This document shows, in pieces, positions 1 to 6,895 of a stretch of 9,521 nt of DNA. Both the position numbers and the translations under genes were made by a program. Origin of the DNA: Acidobacteriota bacterium (GTDB taxonomy: Bacteria; Acidobacteriota; Terriglobia; Terriglobales; Acidobacteriaceae); contig JAKABE010000094.1 in the NCBI GenBank assembly GCA_021801945.1, positions 1-9,521 on the forward strand. Reading direction: 5' to 3'. The notes under the pieces are model-generated. The model was not told the origin of the DNA, made no database searches, and worked only from the letters and a program-made list of their open reading frames with translations. How positions within the stretch are numbered: the first letter of the stretch is position 1; every line of letters starts with the position of its first letter.

Positions 1-182
1 CCAGGCAGCAACTCTGAGTGTCGCAAAGGCGGATTGCGGTGTCAACCTGCGGTTGCCCCCTCGTCTCACGGTAAGGCAGACAGAGGTGCCTTCCGGCCCG
101 AGTCCGGTTGCTTCCGGCATCGCGACTGCATCCCGCAAAGAACTCCTACTGTGTAGCGGCAGATCGTGGGTGCTCGGTCCCA

Positions 183-1842
183 TCAGTGCACCGCAGAGCT
201 TACCGTCTCTTCGCCCGGACGTCGCTTGCTGAGCAAAAAGGCCAACAGAATGAGCGCCATCGACGCCCACGACAGCTCCATGTAAACATCCTGATAACCC
301 TGCATCTGCGCCTGCCGGTTAAGCTGGCCGTAGATGGTGGCCAGTGCCAGCCCATGACCGTTGGCGGGGCCAAAGGCGCTGCCCAGAATCCCGCTTAGCG
401 CCTGCGTGCGCTGCTGAAAGGCCAAGTTGGCGGATTGCATGGCGCTTTGCAGGTGCTGCTGATGCCACATGGCCCGCGTGGTCACTTGTGCATTGGTCAC
501 GGCGATCAGAATGCTGCCACCGATGTTGCGCACGAAATTGATCAGCCCCGCCACCTGGTTGCTCTCCTTCTTCGGCATGCCAACGTAAGCCGCGTTGGTG
601 ATAGAGATAAAGCAGAACGGAAGGGGCAGCATCGGCACCACGCGCAGCCAGGAACACTCGGCAAAGCTCATCTGCAAGTTGGTCACGCTAGCCGCGTAGC
701 GGAAGGTCAAGACCAGAAGCGTGAAGCCAATCAGCGTGAGTGTGCGCGCAGAGAACTTATTGGTGGCGATGCCTGCCAGGGGCATCATCACCACCAACGC
801 CAAGCCGCCCGCCGTCAAAGCCAGCCCCGCGGTCATGGCCGTGTATCCCAGTAAAAGCTGCATGAACTGCGGCTGCAAGACGGTGTTGGCGTTGAGCACG
901 CCGCCCACCAACAGCATGAGAAAGCAGCAAATAGTGAAGTTCTTAAATCGGAAGAGATTCAGGTTCATCAGCGGCTGCTTGCGGTTCCACTCCCACGCGA
1001 TCAGGCCGATTATGCCGCCAACAAACAGCGCTGCGAACAGGCGGATAAAATCTGAGGAGAACCAGTCCTTTTCTTCCCCCTTGTTGAGCATGATCTGCAT
1101 GGCGCCCATGGCGACCGTGAGAAAGCTCAGGCCCAGGTAGTCTATGTTGGCGAGCAGGCCGCGGTCAGGTTTGATCCATGGCGGATCATCTACCATGCGC
1201 GCAACCAGGAAGAAGGCCAGAATGCCTACGGGAATGTTGATGAAGAAGATCCAGCGCCAGGAGTAGTTGTCCGTAATCCAGCCGCCCAGCGTGGGGCCAA
1301 TCGAAGGCGCAAGCACGGCCACCAGGCCGTACAGAGCAAATGCCTGGCCGCGTTTGTCGGGCTCGAACGAATCGGCCATGATGGCCTGCGCCATCGGTTG
1401 CAGACCGCCCCCGCCCGCGCCCTGCAGCGCGCGAAACACGAGCAGCAGCGTGAGCGAGGGAGCCGCGCCGCAAAGAAAACTGGAGATAGTAAAAATCGTG
1501 ATGCAGAGCACGAAGAAGTTGCGCCGCCCCATCACGTTCGAGATCCAGCCGCCCAGCGGCAGCACGATGGCGTTCGAGACCAGGTAGCTGGTGAGGACCC
1601 ATGTGCTCTGGCTCTCGCTAGCCCCCAGATTACCGGCGATGTGGGGTAGCGCCACATTTGGCAATCGAGGTATCGAGCACTTCCATGAACGCTGCCAGTG
1701 CAACGGTCATCGCGATAATCCACGGATTCACCTGCGGCTTCCAGTGTGCATGCTCATCCACCGCAGGACTCACAACGGCCGCGGAGGGGTGGATTGCATC
1801 AGCGTCTCCCGGAAGCGTCAATGTGCCCTCAACTGCCGACAA
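183..1842 (-). CDS. DHA2-family (EmrB/QacA-like) MFS drug/H+ antiporter, interrupted by a one-base frameshift
   Basis: Inner-membrane major facilitator of the 14-helix drug:H+ antiporter-2 type, expected to export toxic compounds using the proton gradient. After correcting one extra base at 1657-1659 the product is about 552 residues, normal for the family. Residue numbers refer to that corrected protein. TM1 (about 40-61) carries the LDTSIANVALP signature split by the frameshift. Motif A is GGWISNVMGRR (97-107), the motif B arginine is in RALQGAGGGG (about R137), and motif C is APSIGPTLGG (178-187). The proposed start is TTG at 1842 (reads MSAVEG), because AGGAG lies 8 bases upstream; the uninterrupted part alone begins at 1703 with a non-homologous leader. 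EmrB proteins usually work with an EmrA/HlyD adaptor, and none is visible here. As assembled the gene yields a 70-residue fragment, so it is either a recent pseudogene or a sequencing error. The family is certain; the exported substrate is unknown. Confidence 0.88.
1657..1659 (-). other. Single-base frameshift site in the MFS transporter
   Basis: On the minus strand the reading frame runs D-T-S-I-A into GCCAAATGTGGCGCTACC, giving A-K-C-G and an early stop near 1630. Removing one A from the AAA (TTT at 1657-1659 on the plus strand) restores A-N-V-A-L-P, the expected TM1 ending of DHA2 transporters, and joins directly to the long downstream frame. No other interruption is seen in the rest of the gene. 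Confidence 0.85.
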
Positions 1843-2156
1843 ACAGTAATCTCCTAGGGCTCGTTTCAAGCCGCTTCTAGTGCGACCTGTTCCGGATCCG
1901 GGTGGGTCTTGGTTGTGTCTAGCAACTGCCCTGGTGGGACACACGCCGACTTGCGAAACGCGTTCCTTTCCGCAGGCGGCGCAAGAAATCAAAAAATTGT
2001 GAAGCCTGAATGGGAAACTCGACGCGTTCCGCTCAGGGACTCTTCAGACTGTGTACTGTTCAATAGATTCTCTTCCCGGCCCTCAGGGTTCAGGATTCGG
2101 AACGCCTTGGCGTGGCGCTCGGCCCTCGTTTGCGAACATAGGGATGGAGGCGTGCG
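1843..2156. other. Divergent intergenic region between the MFS transporter and the SDR gene
   Basis: This is 314 bases with no supportable gene. It must hold the promoters of both divergent genes. The AGGAG ribosome site of the transporter lies at the left end (CTCCT at 1851-1855 on the plus strand region), and GGAGG of the SDR lies at 2146-2150. An AT-richer patch occurs around 1985-2000 and another around 2040-2072. I could not assign a convincing -35/-10 pair to either gene. The minus-strand frame stays open upstream of the transporter start to 1992, but its sequence does not resemble a transporter extension. Confidence 0.5.
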
Positions 2157-2939
2157 ATGGACCCAAATGGGCGGGTAGCAGCGGTGACAGGCGGCAGGCA
2201 GGGGATTGGGAGGCGGACGGCAGAGTTGTTCGCCGCGCGAGGCCACAAAATTGCAATCATCGATCTCCACGAACCAGAGGAAACAGTTCGGGCCATCGAA
2301 GCCCAGGGCGGCGAGGCCGCCAGCTATCGCGGCGACCTGACCCAAGAAGAAGTCGTGGAGGATTTCGTCGCCATGGTCTTCGCCCGCTTTGGCCGCACCG
2401 ATGTTCTGGTCAACAACGCTGGAATCAGCCTCATCTCACCCGCTGAGAATACTTCTGCCGCGGAATTCCGGCGTGTGATCGATGTGAACCTGACGGCGCC
2501 GTTTCTGCTGTCGAAGGCCTTTGGCCGGAAGATGCTGGAGGCCAGCGGCGGTTCCATCATCAACGTCGCCTCAGTAGCAGGACTAGTTGCGGTCGCCGAC
2601 CGCGCCGCCTACAACGCTTCCAAGCACGGATTGATCGGCCTAACGCGCACCCTGGCTGCGGAATGGGGCGGGCGGGGCGTGCGCGTGAATGCCGTATGTC
2701 CTGGTTGGGTGAAAACTGAGATGGATGTGGCCGACCAGGCAGGCGGAAGTTACACCGACACCGACATCACGGACCGTATTCCCATGGCCCGCTTTGCCAG
2801 TCCCGATGACGTTGCCCGCGCCATCGCCTTCCTAGCCGACCCGGAGGAAAGCGCCTTCGTGAATGGAACTGCGCTCTCCGTTGATGGAGGCTGGGCCGCC
2901 GACGGAAGCTGGCAATCAGTCCGTCTGAGCAAACGCTGA
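2157..2939 (+). CDS. SDR family NAD(P)-dependent oxidoreductase (classical short-chain dehydrogenase)
   Basis: Cytoplasmic oxidoreductase of 260 residues, the usual length for classical SDRs. The Rossmann cofactor loop TGGRQGIG lies at 11-18, the structural NNAG at 86-89, and the catalytic tetrad is N111, S139, Y152 and K156 (Y-N-A-S-K). PGWVKT follows the active site, and the C-terminus has the typical NGTALSVDGGW. An aspartate (D36) ends the second beta strand, which in this family usually favours NAD(H) over NADP(H). The ATG at 2157 has GGAGG six bases upstream and gives the standard short N-terminus. The protein resembles the FabG/sugar or hydroxy-acid dehydrogenase type, but the substrate cannot be read from the sequence. 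The gene stands alone, divergent from the transporter and convergent with ssb. Confidence 0.95.
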   Translation: MDPNGRVAAVTGGRQGIGRRTAELFAARGHKIAIIDLHEPEETVRAIEAQGGEAASYRGDLTQEEVVEDFVAMVFARFGRTDVLVNNAGISLISPAENTSAAEFRRVIDVNLTAPFLLSKAFGRKMLEASGGSIINVASVAGLVAVADRAAYNASKHGLIGLTRTLAAEWGGRGVRVNAVCPGWVKTEMDVADQAGGSYTDTDITDRIPMARFASPDDVARAIAFLADPEESAFVNGTALSVDGGWAADGSWQSVRLSKR

Positions 2940-2940
2940 G

Positions 2941-2970
2941 GCCTGCTCGACGCATTGCATTGCGTCAGGC
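2941..2970 (+). terminator. Possible stem-loop terminator after the SDR gene
   Basis: Just after the SDR stop, GACGCA (2949-2954) pairs with TGCGTC (2961-2966) around a six-base loop. GCCT (2941-2944) can pair with AGGC (2967-2970) after a four-base bulge. No T-run follows on the plus strand, so intrinsic termination is uncertain. The site lies between two convergent genes (SDR and ssb), where a bidirectional terminator would be expected. Confidence 0.35.
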
Positions 2971-3037
2971 GAATTGGGTGGAATTGAAAAGCACGTGAAC
3001 ACAGTGAACGGACCGGCGATCTGCCTGCAGGCACAGG

Positions 3038-3496
3038 TCAGAACGGAATGTCGTCGTCGGTGATCTCGGCTGCCTGCGCGTAATCGTCCTGTCCCACGGG
3101 CGGGCGCTGGTCATAGCCGGCCGCGCTCGATGAAGGCGCCGCACGGTTCGAGCCCTCGTCGCGGCTGGAGAGTAGCGAAAGCTCCAAGACAACAATCTCG
3201 GTACGATAACGCTTGGCGCCGGTCTCCTTGTCGTCCCAACTGCGGGTCTGGATCTTGCCTTCCACGTACAGCTTCGAGCCTTTCTTCACGTAATCGCGCA
3301 CAATCTCAGCCAGTCGCTTGAAGGCCACCAGGTTGTGCCATTCGGTGCGATCCTGCCAGTTACCTTGTCCATCCTGAAAGCGGTCGCTGGTGGCCAGCGT
3401 CAGATTGGCCACCACGGCGCCTCCAGCAGTGGAGCGAATCTCAGGATCTTTGCCCACATTGCCCAATAAGATCACTTTATTCACGCTCTTGGCCAT
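3038..3496 (-). CDS. ssb: Single-stranded DNA-binding protein
   Basis: Binds and protects single-stranded DNA during replication, repair and recombination, and recruits partner proteins through its tail. The protein has 152 residues. The OB-fold occupies about 4-107, starting KVILLGNVGKDPE and including TEWHNLVAFKRLAE. W53, F59 and W87 sit where SSBs carry DNA-stacking aromatics. A flexible Ser/Ala/Gln linker runs from about 112 to 146. The C-terminus is DDDIPF, the conserved acidic partner-binding tip, so the gene is complete. The ATG at 3496 is preceded by a purine-rich GGGAGAGAG a short distance upstream. It is not beside rpsF/rpsR, where many bacteria keep ssb; here it stands alone. The family call is essentially certain. 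Confidence 0.98.
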   Translation of the reverse strand: MAKSVNKVILLGNVGKDPEIRSTAGGAVVANLTLATSDRFQDGQGNWQDRTEWHNLVAFKRLAEIVRDYVKKGSKLYVEGKIQTRSWDDKETGAKRYRTEIVVLELSLLSSRDEGSNRAAPSSSAAGYDQRPPVGQDDYAQAAEITDDDIPF

Positions 3497-3857
3497 ATTC
3501 GTACTCTCTCCCGCCAGCCATCGAAAGCCGGCCTCAATGTTTGAAGGTATTTCCGATGAACAAAAGATCGAGTTCTCCGCTCATGCCCGGAGTCAGCCAC
3601 TGCGCCTCCCCAAGCGATCCCGCGACCTATCCTTTGTCCTGAAGACTCCAGCTATGCCCACCCGAGCCCTGGCACTAGCGGCATCCACGCTTCCCGACGC
3701 GCACCTCGCATGGTCTGACAGGTAAATCAGAATCATACTATAACCACGCCGACGGCATTCGAATTGAAACCACCCCAGGACAATCCCTGTAAAGCAGGAG
3801 CAGGAGCCGCGAAGGCCGTGACCTTGCCCAGTAGAGTGGAGTAGGGAGACAAAGACC
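3497..3857. other. Divergent intergenic region between ssb and the YdcF-family gene
   Basis: This 361-base stretch contains no gene I can support. Its right half holds the best promoter in the window (3715-3744, plus strand). Between that promoter and the YdcF start is about 113 bases of leader, including a GCAGGAGCAGGAGC near-repeat at about 3797-3810. The left half should hold the ssb promoter on the minus strand, but I could not assign one. Short open frames cross the region on both strands without start sites or recognisable protein sequence. Confidence 0.5.
3715..3744 (+). promoter_or_regulatory. Sigma-70-type promoter upstream of the YdcF-family gene
   Basis: CTGACA at 3715-3720 (five of six matches to TTGACA) and TATAAC at 3739-3744 (five of six matches to TATAAT) are separated by 18 bases. 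They sit in an AT-rich patch within otherwise GC-rich DNA. The predicted transcript would start near 3751 and carry a leader of roughly 105 bases before the TTG start at 3858. Confidence 0.45.
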
Positions 3858-4538
3858 TTGACCGCCGTCCGCCGCCATCCCTCCGCTGCGGTTCGCAAAC
3901 GTCCGCGCCGGCCCATTCGTCGCTGGCGCCTGAGCTGGCGAGCGCGACTGGCGCTCAGCGTCTTCGCGGCCGTTCTGGCGCTATTTGGCTGGGCCGCACT
4001 CGCGCGCAGCCTTGCGCCCACCTCCAACACCGCACTCCGCCGCTTCGATGCCATCATCGTTTTGGGCAGCCCCACGAACGCCGACGGCGACCCAACCCCC
4101 GTCCAGCTGGCCCGCGTAACCGAGGCCGTCCATGAATACGAACGGGGCGTTGCGGCACGGCTCATCCTCACCGGAGGCGCCGTGGCCAACCGCTTTGTCG
4201 AGGCGCGTGCAATGGCGCACACAGCCGAGGCGCAGGGCATCCCCGCCTCAGCCATCTTTGTCGAGCCTGCGGCGAGGGACACGATTCACAACGCCTGCTA
4301 TGCCGAGCGCATCATGAAGCGCCATGGCTGGCGCTCGGCAGAGGTAGTTTCGAGCGCCGTCGATTTGCCCCGCGCCGGCCTCATTTTCAGCCGCTTGCCG
4401 CTTGCGTGGAGGGCACACGCGGCTCCAGCTCTCCAACCGGAGCCAGCCTCGGATGCCGACGCCGCCGACCTGCTGGAAACCCTGAAAACCCTGCGCTATC
4501 TGGTGTGGGCGCGCCGGATGGAGCGTTGCACCCCCTAG
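3858..4538 (+). CDS. YdcF/ElyC-type DUF218 protein, membrane-anchored
   Basis: This 226-residue protein has a basic N-terminus (many Arg, 1-30), one hydrophobic membrane segment (about 31-49) and a DUF218 domain (about 63-185) expected outside the inner membrane. Domain landmarks are FDAIIVLGS (63-71), RVTEAVHEYERG (87-98), RLILTGG (101-107), E115 and RDTIHNACYA (140-149), which matches the family's conserved E and T..NA positions. Proteins of this family have been linked to envelope or peptidoglycan-precursor metabolism, but the biochemical role of this one is unknown. The start is TTG at 3858, with GGGAG about nine bases upstream. No other start with a ribosome site fits before the membrane segment. 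A beta-barrel gene follows 63 bases later on the same strand, which may share its transcript. Confidence 0.85.
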   Translation: MTAVRRHPSAAVRKRPRRPIRRWRLSWRARLALSVFAAVLALFGWAALARSLAPTSNTALRRFDAIIVLGSPTNADGDPTPVQLARVTEAVHEYERGVAARLILTGGAVANRFVEARAMAHTAEAQGIPASAIFVEPAARDTIHNACYAERIMKRHGWRSAEVVSSAVDLPRAGLIFSRLPLAWRAHAAPALQPEPASDADAADLLETLKTLRYLVWARRMERCTP

Positions 4539-4563
4539 CCCTGAAAATCCTCCGTCCGCCGCG

Positions 4564-4593
4564 TTGTCCCCCCTCGGCATGCTCCTGTAAGCT
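4564..4593 (+). promoter_or_regulatory. Weak promoter candidate placing the transcript start at the beta-barrel start codon
   Basis: TTGTCC (4564-4569) and TAAGCT (4588-4593, preceded by TG) are 18 bases apart. The TAAGCT ends eight bases before the ATG at 4602. If real, the message would be nearly leaderless, consistent with the absence of a clear Shine-Dalgarno site. The -10 matches consensus at only three of six positions, so this is tentative. Confidence 0.2.
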
Positions 4594-4601
4594 GATGGGT
4601 G

Positions 4602-5318
4602 ATGCGTCTCCCAGGAAGTTGTTTTGCCCTTTTGGCCGTTGCGGTTCTGGCCCCCGGTGCGGGCCTTGCCGCCCATGCCCAGTCCACCGATCAACAGGTT
4701 CCCGCCAATGCGACCTATGTCACCATCAACCCTCTGGCGGGCGTTAGCTACGACAACCGCTACGACCTTTCGCTCGGCGCTGCTTACGACCACATGAAGG
4801 CCGGGCCGAATCTTCTCCAGGGAGCTAACCTCGGCGGACTCGACCTGAGCGGCTCCTATTGGCTCAGCAGACGTTGGGGCCTTGAGGGCAGCGGCCGCGG
4901 TTATCTGGGCACCAGCGGTGCCGGGCCCAATCCTTACGGCATCAGCGGCCCATTTGTCAGCGACTACTTCTTCACCGCCGGCCCCGAGTGGCTGGGACCC
5001 CACAACAAGCACGGGGACATCATCTTCCATATCCTGGCCGGCGGAGCCTACGCCAACTTCAGTAAGGATTTGAACGGAAGGGCTCCCCAAGGGATCAACG
5101 TCTTTCAAGCGGTGGGTTTCTATCCCAATCAGATTGCGCCGGCGGCCATCTTCGGCGGCCATCTCGACCTTAACCGCTCCGCACGCTGGGTCTTCCGCAT
5201 CACACCCGACGCGATCTTCACCTGGTACAACATCAATTATCCCCCCTATATTAGGCAGGAAGACGTCAACTTCGGCATCTCGGTAGGGATGGAGTACAAG
5301 TTCAAGAAAAAGCGGTAG
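4602..5318 (+). CDS. Outer-membrane beta-barrel protein (small porin-like, function unknown)
   Basis: A secreted protein of 238 residues. Residues 1-26 form a signal peptide: Arg at position 2, a hydrophobic core of about 8-20, then a likely signal peptidase I cut at A-H-A before Q27. The rest alternates polar and apolar residues and is rich in Gly, Tyr, Trp and Phe. Beta-strand-like stretches include YVTINPLAGVSYDNRY, LDLSGSYWLSRRWGLEGSGRGYL, IIFHILAGGAYANF, WVFRITPDAIFTWYNINY and VNFGISVGMEYKF. This fits an eight-stranded OmpA/OmpX-like (OMP_b-brl) barrel without a periplasmic domain. The last strand ends in YKF followed by KKKR, rather than in the usual terminal aromatic. I chose ATG 4602; the adjacent GTG at 4599 would add one residue. 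There is no strong ribosome site. The cargo or role is not visible. Confidence 0.75.
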   Translation: MRLPGSCFALLAVAVLAPGAGLAAHAQSTDQQVPANATYVTINPLAGVSYDNRYDLSLGAAYDHMKAGPNLLQGANLGGLDLSGSYWLSRRWGLEGSGRGYLGTSGAGPNPYGISGPFVSDYFFTAGPEWLGPHNKHGDIIFHILAGGAYANFSKDLNGRAPQGINVFQAVGFYPNQIAPAAIFGGHLDLNRSARWVFRITPDAIFTWYNINYPPYIRQEDVNFGISVGMEYKFKKKR

Positions 5319-5451
5319 GGGCGCTTCCGCGCGGCAATGACCTCTGATGTGACCTGATTTCGGCCGATCTTCTCGCCCTTCACTGCCCCCGCCCTGCCGC
5401 CATGGCTGCCAGGCCTCGCCGAATGTGCTATGCTCCACCGTTCAGCGGCGC

Positions 5452-5481
5452 TTGAGGAAAAGTGCCACTTAAAAATATCCT
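5452..5481 (+). promoter_or_regulatory. Weak promoter candidate for glgC
   Basis: TTGAGG (5452-5457) and TATCCT (5476-5481) are 18 bases apart, in the only AT-rich patch of the 234-base gap before glgC. Each hexamer matches consensus at four positions. Downstream, TTCCGG (5506-5511) and CCGGAA (5519-5524) could form a short hairpin in the leader. No known riboswitch is recognised. Confidence 0.25.
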
Positions 5482-5552
5482 GTTCCAGATAGCGGCACTC
5501 CCCGCTTCCGGCGCTCATCCGGAACAACCAAAGAGAGGCAGGGCTAAATTCT

Positions 5553-6812
5553 ATGGATATGCGAGGCACATTGGGCGTGCTGCTAGCCGGAGGGGCTGGA
5601 GAGCGGCTTTTCCCGCTCACGCGCGACCGGGCCAAGCCGGCCGTGCCTTTCGGCGGCCATTACCGCATCATCGACATTACCCTGTCCAACTGCATTAACT
5701 CCGGCCTCCGCCGCGTCTACATCCTCACGCAGTACAAGGCCCTTTCTCTCAATCGCCATATCCGCGAGGGCTGGTCGGGAATCGTGGCCCAGGAGTTGGG
5801 CGAGTTCTTTGAACTCTTGCCGCCCATGCAGCGTACCGGCGCCAACTGGTACATGGGCACCGCCGACGCCGTCTACCAGAACATCTATTCCATCGGCAGC
5901 GAACAGCCGGAGTACGTCATCATCCTCTCCGGCGACCATATCTACAAAATGGACTACAGCCGCATGTTGGCCTATCACAAGGAGACCAATGCCGAGGTGA
6001 CTTTGGCGACCCTGCCCGTCTCCCCCGACGACGTTTCCAGCTTCGGCGTGGTGGAGGTGGGAAAAAACGGCGAAGTCCTTGGCTTCCAGGAAAAACCCGC
6101 CTCAACCAGCTACCGCTCGCCCATGAATCCCGACAAGGTAGACGCCTCGATGGGCATCTACATCTTCAATACCGAGACCATCCTCAAATCGCTCATCGCC
6201 GATGCCGACGATCATGAGTCGAAGCACGACTTCGGCCACAATATCCTGCCCAGCATGCTCGGCAAGAAAAAAATGATGGCCTACAGCTTCGTGGACGAGA
6301 ACAAAAAACAGGCCCTCTATTGGCGCGACGTCGGCACCCTCGACGCTTACTACGACGCCAACATGGACCTCTGCTCGGTCTCGCCCATCTTCAACCTGTA
6401 CGACAAGTCCTGGCCCATCCGAACCCGCGTCCGCCAGTATCCACCCGCCAAGTTCGTCTTTGGCGAACCCGGCCGCTCAGGCATGGCCGTCAACTCCATC
6501 ATCACCGCAGGCGGTATCATCTCCGGCGCCATCGTCTCCAACTCGGTGCTCTCGCAGGATGTGCGCGTCAACTCCTACTCCGAGGTAGACTCCAGCGTCA
6601 TCTTTTCCCATGTGAACATCGGCCGCCATTGCCGCATCCGCCGCGCCATCATCGATCGCGATGTGCACATTCCCGAGGGCACCGTCATCGGCTACGACCC
6701 GCTGGAGGACAAACGCCGTTACTTCGTCACCCCATCCGGACTGACCATCGTCACTCGCGACGCCTCGCTCTTTGAAAACCCCGTCGCGCCGGAGTTCGGA
6801 GAGAGATATTGA
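5553..6812 (+). CDS. glgC: Glucose-1-phosphate adenylyltransferase (ADP-glucose pyrophosphorylase)
   Basis: Makes ADP-glucose and pyrophosphate from ATP and glucose-1-phosphate, the committed step of bacterial glycogen synthesis in the cytoplasm. The protein has 419 residues, close to the roughly 430 of E. coli GlgC, and is complete. The nucleotidyltransferase domain spans about 7-280: LAGGAGERLFPLTRDRAKPA (11-30), GTADAVYQN (102-110), SGDHIYKMDY with D128 equivalent to E. coli catalytic D142, FQEKP with K181 equivalent to sugar-phosphate-binding K195, and YWRDVGTLDAY (256-266). A left-handed beta-helix domain (about 300-405) follows, with hexapeptide repeats such as GIISGAIVSNSVLSQDVRVN. The position of the E. 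coli fructose-1,6-bisphosphate-contacting K39 is D25 here, suggesting different allosteric control. The ATG at 5553 fits the family N-terminus; its ribosome site (AGAGGCAGGG) is imperfect. No other glycogen gene is in the window. Confidence 0.97.
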   Translation: MDMRGTLGVLLAGGAGERLFPLTRDRAKPAVPFGGHYRIIDITLSNCINSGLRRVYILTQYKALSLNRHIREGWSGIVAQELGEFFELLPPMQRTGANWYMGTADAVYQNIYSIGSEQPEYVIILSGDHIYKMDYSRMLAYHKETNAEVTLATLPVSPDDVSSFGVVEVGKNGEVLGFQEKPASTSYRSPMNPDKVDASMGIYIFNTETILKSLIADADDHESKHDFGHNILPSMLGKKKMMAYSFVDENKKQALYWRDVGTLDAYYDANMDLCSVSPIFNLYDKSWPIRTRVRQYPPAKFVFGEPGRSGMAVNSIITAGGIISGAIVSNSVLSQDVRVNSYSEVDSSVIFSHVNIGRHCRIRRAIIDRDVHIPEGTVIGYDPLEDKRRYFVTPSGLTIVTRDASLFENPVAPEFGERY

Positions 6813-6862
6813 CTGCGCCTCCCTCGCGGGCTGGCAGTCTCCCATCGCTGCTCCGCTCAACA

Positions 6863-6895
6863 AATCGCTCTTCCACGGCCGGCCGCGGCGCGATT
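6863..6895. terminator. Possible bidirectional stem-loop between glgC and the cytochrome gene
   Basis: AATCGC (6863-6868) can pair with GCGATT (6890-6895), enclosing the self-complementary CGGCCGGCCG (6876-6885). The location between two convergent genes fits a terminator. However, the outer arms enclose a large loop, there is no T-run, and the structure touches the cytochrome stop codon. This is a weak call. Confidence 0.2.

Noticed and set aside
1..232. Open frames crossing the left edge: a plus-strand frame from base 2 to a stop at 232, and a minus-strand frame open from 182 to base 1 with ATG at 118-120
   Set aside because: Neither translation resembles a protein family, the plus-strand frame overlaps the transporter C-terminus, and the minus-strand ATG has no good ribosome site. 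With no view beyond the edge, neither can be supported.
1843..1992. N-terminal extension of the transporter frame up to an ATG at 1992, containing a CxxC-like stretch (SCAACGKE)
   Set aside because: Only one CxxC and no second half of a zinc site; the sequence is unlike transporter leaders, and the TTG at 1842 has a better ribosome site.
3022..3033. Perfect 12-base palindrome TGCCTGCAGGCA just after the ssb stop
   Set aside because: It has no loop and no T-run, so it is a poor terminator; a single 12-base palindrome in GC-rich DNA can arise by chance.
3593..4282. Minus-strand open frame of about 229 codons crossing the ssb/YdcF gap
   Set aside because: Mostly antisense to the YdcF gene, with no recognisable domain and no ribosome site; the near-consensus promoter inside it points the other way.
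4248..5438. Minus-strand open frame of about 396 codons antisense to the YdcF and beta-barrel genes
   Set aside because: Its translation is low-complexity Gly/Val/Ala-rich sequence without motifs, typical of an antisense shadow in GC-rich DNA; the plus-strand products have a signal peptide, a membrane segment and family motifs.
5460..5524. Short dyads in the glgC leader (AAGTG/CACTT at 5460-5470, AGTGCC/GGCACT at 5461-5499, TTCCGG/CCGGAA at 5506-5524) considered as a riboswitch
   Set aside because: The arms are only 5-6 bases and do not build a conserved riboswitch fold that I recognise; noted only as possible leader structure.
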